Assembly (NCBI RefSeq): GCF_003711265.1
Contig: NZ_CP024634.1
Coordinates: 2,232,001 to 2,296,000, forward strand
DNA: 64,000 bases
Origin: Bathymodiolus thermophilus thioautotrophic gill symbiont
Lineage (GTDB): Bacteria; Pseudomonadota; Gammaproteobacteria; PS1; Pseudothioglobaceae
Reading direction: 5' to 3'
Shown: positions 61,134 to 64,000 of the stretch, in pieces
Layout of the letters: each line of letters opens with the position of its first letter
Numbering within the stretch: position 1 is the first letter of the stretch
The notes under the pieces: generated by a model
The model's database searches: none
Seen by the model: only the letters and a program-made list of their open reading frames with translations
What the model was told of the DNA's origin: nothing
Position numbers and translations under genes: made by a program

Positions 61134-64000
61134 ATGCAAGTAAAAACACCAAAGCAAATTATGGTATTGCAAAATAAAGTGCAAAAAATCGCTGACAAAT
61201 TTAATGAAGAAGTTGTTACTGTTACCGAAAGCGTTCAACACATTCAAGTTCAAACAGGCGTAGTTTACCAATTAAACGCTAAAGATTTTGACACTAAGAA
61301 GTTACACTTAATTGCTAAAAAAATCGACAATGATTTAGAGGTAACACTGGAAGAAGGTGTTGTTATCTTTGACAACTATTTTGATGCTTGTTCTCCTGAT
61401 TTATCTTGCTTAGTTTCCTTGCCCACCGAAGATGGTGGACTTTACCATGTTGTTGCTGATACATTCTTCACCTTAGAAGATGGCACACAAATTGTGTATT
61501 TTTATGGCGAGCAATCTATTGTTTCTACAGAATCTAGTGCAGTAAGAGCAGGTAACAACAAAAGTTTTTATAATGTGACAGAGATCGTGTCTGCAATTGC
61601 GATTATGATCATTGCTATTACTGCTACTGGCAGTGACAATGATGATGATGGCGACAATGAAGCAGTCATCACAGGTAATGTCGGTTTAGGGCTAATAATT
61701 AATAGCAGCTTAAGGGTGCAAGCTTTTATTAATGGGGTTGCCATTTCTGATAAATTTATCGTTGACACCAGTGGTAAATTTACTATTACCCTAAGCGAAT
61801 CATACAATCAAGGTACAATTGTTACCCTTAAATTAACAGATACCACAGCTACTGCGGACTATATGGACGAAGCTTTAGGTACTAATAAAGACTTGGACAG
61901 TGAGTTGCGGGCAACCATTGTTATTCAATCAGGTGATACAAAAGTCAACATTACGCTATTAACTGATGTTGCCACCAAAATCATAACTAAAGAAGCCAAC
62001 ATTACCCAGGAACTTGTTACTAATACCAATACACAAGTGGCTACAGTCTTTGGTATATCAGGTGATGTGACCACGGAAGAAGTTAGAGCTGTTATAGATA
62101 AAAAAGGCTTTACCACGACAAGTAACGCCTATGGTCAAGCACTAGCTGTTGTTTCTCAGTTTGAGAATGACACCAGAGCAGACTCAAGCTATTCCATCAG
62201 CACAAGCACTGTTACCACGACAATTGCCAATGCCCTTAAAGATGGAAATATTGCCAATATAAATGTAAAGAAAAAACTTAACGAAGCGCAAAAAACAATT
62301 AAAGATACTTATCCTAGTATACTTTTGAACGAAAATTTCACCTCACTAACCATTCAAATAGCAGAGGAAAACGCAACAAAAAATGAAGCGCTAAATGAGA
62401 ATCAAATTACAATAGTGGCAGAATCAGGTAGCAAGGTAATTATTGTCTTTTCTGCAAACGGCAAAACTGTCACAAGAACAATCGATTCTACCTCAGGTAA
62501 CACTGCTAACAAAGTTCCTGCTTTAATAGACAGCGAACTCAGTACATTAGGTGATGGCTTAATCAGCATTTTAGCCACCTTAATTAAAGATGGTATAACG
62601 AACTCCACTAGCACTAACAGCTTTATACTTGATACTACAGCACCAAATGCACCGGTAATCAATATGATAGCTGAAAATAATACGATTAATTTCTTTAAGA
62701 AAAACGCAACCATTGCTGGTATAACGGAATTTGGCAGTTCTGTTGTGTTGTCCATTGCTGGCAATAACAGAAAAACAGAAATTTCAGGCATAACTTGGCA
62801 TTACACCTTAACAGATGCAGATATCAAGGCCATGGGCCAAGGTCGAGAAAATATCACTGCAACTACAACTGATGTTGCAGGTAACCACACCACATCACAT
62901 GCCAGAGGCATTATGATTGATACCGTAGCGCCAATATTTGATCAACAACCTATTGCAATCAATATCGCTGTTAACACCTTAACTACAACCATTATTTACG
63001 ATGTTCAAGCAAGCAATTTTGAGGGCGGCAACGCAGATGAAGGTGTTACCTACAGTATAAAAAATGCAGAGGACAGTAAATTTTTGATCAATGCTAATAC
63101 TGGAATAATAACCTATCGAACAATACAAACATCCGTACATGATGATACGATTACCATTATTGCTACTGACGCTGCAGGCAATACAAAAGAACAAAGCGTT
63201 ACTGTGTCGGTGAAAGATATTGATTTATCTACCTCAGTTGTTTGGAATCATATTGGTAACAGTAATATCAATATTGATAAATTAGCAACAGCCACTTTAA
63301 GTGGCACAGTTGCTATCATTGGTACAGTTACTGACTTAAGTATTAAGAGCATTATCTTCAAGCAAGAAAATGCTGTTGTCTATACAATTGACGCCGATCT
63401 TCCTGAAATTGTTAATGGCATTTGGACTTTGGCCAATAACAACTCTTGGACTGCACAACTTAGCAATGGTAGTTATACTGTTATCGTTCACCTTTCTGGC
63501 AATAATGGCAGTATTACAGGTCGAGGAATAACAACAGCAACAGTAACGGTTGACACAATCGCTCCAACTCAACCCACAATTACCTTAACAAATGACACAG
63601 GTAGCGATGGTTCTGATTACATAACTAACGACATGACGGTATCCATCTCAGATCTTGGGGTTGATAATACTCGTGTTTATAGTTTGGAGAAAGACGATAA
63701 TAAAATTATTAATGTTACCAGTAAAGCAAATTATACTGCTTATATAGAGGATGCAAAGGATGCCACCTACAAACTTACCGTTACTGATATCGACGCTATA
63801 GGCAATACCACTAGTAGCAACACACTTGCTTTTGAACTAGACACTGTTTCTCAAACATTAACAACTGACATGGGAACAGGAAAAAATTTATCTGGCAACA
63901 AACTTTTTACCAATAATAATACGGTTACTATTGACAATTTAGAGTTAAAGGCAACTTGGCAGTATTCTACTAATGGCTCTGCCTTCATTGATGGTATCGG
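61134..64000 (+). CDS. Giant BapA-like surface protein with Ig/cadherin-like repeats, N-terminal part (runs off window)
   Basis: The frame opens at ATG 61134 (MQVKTPKQIMVLQNKVQKIA) after AGGAG and stays open to the end, at least 955 codons. The first ~145 residues parallel those of the upstream giant protein (GVVIFDNYFDACSPDLSCLV, GGLYHVVADTFFTLEDGTQI). A hydrophobic stretch (IVSAIAIMIIAITATGSDND) and Asp-rich linker follow. Then come a helical Ala/Thr/Asn-rich region (~residues 260-470) and repeats with DTTAPNAP, DTVAPIFDQ and DTIAPTQPT, typical boundaries of Ig-like domains in large adhesins. C-terminus and secretion signal lie beyond the window. Likely type I-secreted adhesin or toxin-related protein. 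Confidence 0.85.
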   Translation, partial: MQVKTPKQIMVLQNKVQKIADKFNEEVVTVTESVQHIQVQTGVVYQLNAKDFDTKKLHLIAKKIDNDLEVTLEEGVVIFDNYFDACSPDLSCLVSLPTEDGGLYHVVADTFFTLEDGTQIVYFYGEQSIVSTESSAVRAGNNKSFYNVTEIVSAIAIMIIAITATGSDNDDDGDNEAVITGNVGLGLIINSSLRVQAFINGVAISDKFIVDTSGKFTITLSESYNQGTIVTLKLTDTTATADYMDEALGTNKDLDSELRATIVIQSGDTKVNITLLTDVATKIITKEANITQELVTNTNTQVATVFGISGDVTTEEVRAVIDKKGFTTTSNAYGQALAVVSQFENDTRADSSYSISTSTVTTTIANALKDGNIANINVKKKLNEAQKTIKDTYPSILLNENFTSLTIQIAEENATKNEALNENQITIVAESGSKVIIVFSANGKTVTRTIDSTSGNTANKVPALIDSELSTLGDGLISILATLIKDGITNSTSTNSFILDTTAPNAPVINMIAENNTINFFKKNATIAGITEFGSSVVLSIAGNNRKTEISGITWHYTLTDADIKAMGQGRENITATTTDVAGNHTTSHARGIMIDTVAPIFDQQPIAINIAVNTLTTTIIYDVQASNFEGGNADEGVTYSIKNAEDSKFLINANTGIITYRTIQTSVHDDTITIIATDAAGNTKEQSVTVSVKDIDLSTSVVWNHIGNSNINIDKLATATLSGTVAIIGTVTDLSIKSIIFKQENAVVYTIDADLPEIVNGIWTLANNNSWTAQLSNGSYTVIVHLSGNNGSITGRGITTATVTVDTIAPTQPTITLTNDTGSDGSDYITNDMTVSISDLGVDNTRVYSLEKDDNKIINVTSKANYTAYIEDAKDATYKLTVTDIDAIGNTTSSNTLAFELDTVSQTLTTDMGTGKNLSGNKLFTNNNTVTIDNLELKATWQYSTNGSAFIDGI

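Overview
The window is AT-rich, gene-dense gammaproteobacterial chromosome. Full-length core genes (ileS, trpS, aroB, gatCA, rluB, rluD, mutM, nadD, uvrD) sit next to a narGHJI nitrate reductase cluster with two NarK transporters, a DsrC-like protein and a TauE-type sulfite exporter. Together with two very large BapA/RTX-like surface proteins and many short inverted-repeat elements, this resembles the SUP05/Thioglobus group of sulfur oxidisers and their Bathymodiolus symbionts. The assignment comes from recognising gene content; no database was searched.

Layout. 1-5208: minus-strand housekeeping run gatA(partial)-gatC, a coiled-coil membrane protein, aroB, ileS. 5209-7870: a porin-like gene preceded by unannotated very small ORFs, one ending in a Cys-rich GCGKCSGCC tail, all downstream of a strong Fur-type palindrome; then mobile repeats. 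7871-9576: moaC-moaA-moaD for the molybdenum cofactor that NarG needs. 9583-20570: minus-strand nitrate respiration cluster narK-narK-narG-narH-narJ-narI, a NifM/PpiC-like protein without its parvulin domain, a DsrC-like protein without the terminal cysteine, and an HPP membrane protein. A divergent regulator (20682-22205) fuses a nitrate-sensor-like domain to a CRP/FNR module, and a CRP/FNR-type palindrome lies between them.

22206-41900 is mostly housekeeping: rluB, trpS, coaX, nhaD, ygfZ-like, mutM, pgeF, rluD, three tRNAs (Glu, Glu, Ala), nadD, rsfS, rlmH, a GST-like protein, an RND/LolA-like/outer-membrane-barrel trio, arsC, a TlpA-like thioredoxin and epmB. 41964-52000 is accessory. After uvrD there is a decayed second copy of the uvrD 3' end, then a tight DUF2278 / RNase H-like / Ser-Thr kinase cassette, a Sel1 lipoprotein broken by one stop codon, an orphan PD-(D/E)XK nuclease-like gene, a TauE exporter and a two-gene secreted module resembling a split, catalytically degenerate zinc metalloprotease. 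52200-56745 holds djlA-like and a peptidoglycan-recycling operon (L,D-transpeptidase, rhodanese, ampG, nagZ). 57174-64000 holds two paralogous giant surface/secreted proteins with a shared N-terminal module and duplicated upstream regions; the second runs off the window.

A family of about 161-bp non-autonomous inverted-repeat elements (ends GAGACCTTTGCATAAATATG) occurs about ten times, three copies with exact 5-bp target duplications. One copy supplies the last codons and stop of nadD, and another is itself interrupted by a related element of the same length. No CRISPR array, rRNA, integrase or intact transposase was seen.
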